Assembly (NCBI GenBank): GCA_900764225.1
Contig: CAAFNG010000352.1
Span: 1-6,233 of the forward strand
DNA: 6,233 bases
Direction: 5' to 3'
From: Lachnospiraceae bacterium
GTDB taxonomy: Bacteria; Bacillota; Clostridia; Lachnospirales; Lachnospiraceae
Shown here: in pieces, positions 5,096-6,233 of the stretch
How the letters are laid out: each line of letters begins with the position of its first letter
Numbering within the stretch: position 1 is the stretch's first letter
Notes under the pieces: model-generated
The model's input: only the letters and a program-made list of their open reading frames with translations
Told to the model about the DNA's origin: nothing
Database searches by the model: none
Made by a program: the position numbers and the translations under genes

Positions 5096-6233
<1,138 letters not shown>

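Overview
The window looks like chromosomal core sequence from an anaerobic, endospore-forming clostridium, most likely a Lachnospiraceae member. The case rests on a forespore sigma factor gene (sigG) next to a YlmC/YmxH-family sporulation gene and nrdR, a clostridial-type hexameric glutamate dehydrogenase, strong AGGAGG-type ribosome binding sites, moderate G+C genes and AT-rich spacers. The genus assignment is inference; no rRNA or other marker is present.

Layout. (1) 1-870, plus strand: a TtcA-family PP-loop tRNA thiolase cut by the left edge. (2) 876-1235, minus: a 119-residue protein I do not recognise, convergent with ttcA with only 5 bp between them, and with its own near-consensus sigma-A promoter. 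(3) 1532-3010, plus: a two-domain PPK2-family polyphosphate:AMP phosphotransferase with an extended -10 promoter and a possible Pho-type operator, followed by a long structured hairpin that probably ends transcription. (4) 3159-3938, minus: sigG. (5) 4052-4306, minus: a cysteine-rich ylmC/ymxH-family gene upstream of sigG. (6) 4431-4880, plus: nrdR, divergent from ylmC, with a textbook sigma-A promoter and a GTG start. (7) 4881-5095: a convergent gap with one intrinsic terminator for each direction. (8) 5096-6233, minus: gdhA for glutamate dehydrogenase, N-terminus beyond the right edge.

The genes do not form one pathway. The ylmC-sigG pair is the sporulation module. NrdR represses ribonucleotide reductase genes. 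PPK2 links polyphosphate to adenine nucleotide pools, GDH links carbon and nitrogen metabolism, and TtcA thiolates tRNA.

I found no clearly undescribed multi-gene system. The items most worth checking are regulatory: two TTTACA hexamers in 11-bp register upstream of the polyphosphate enzyme gene, and an 18-nt near-identical element (17/18) upstream of both that gene and nrdR. The unknown 119-residue gene, the degenerate N-terminal half of the PPK2 protein and the extra cysteines in the TtcA-like protein come next.
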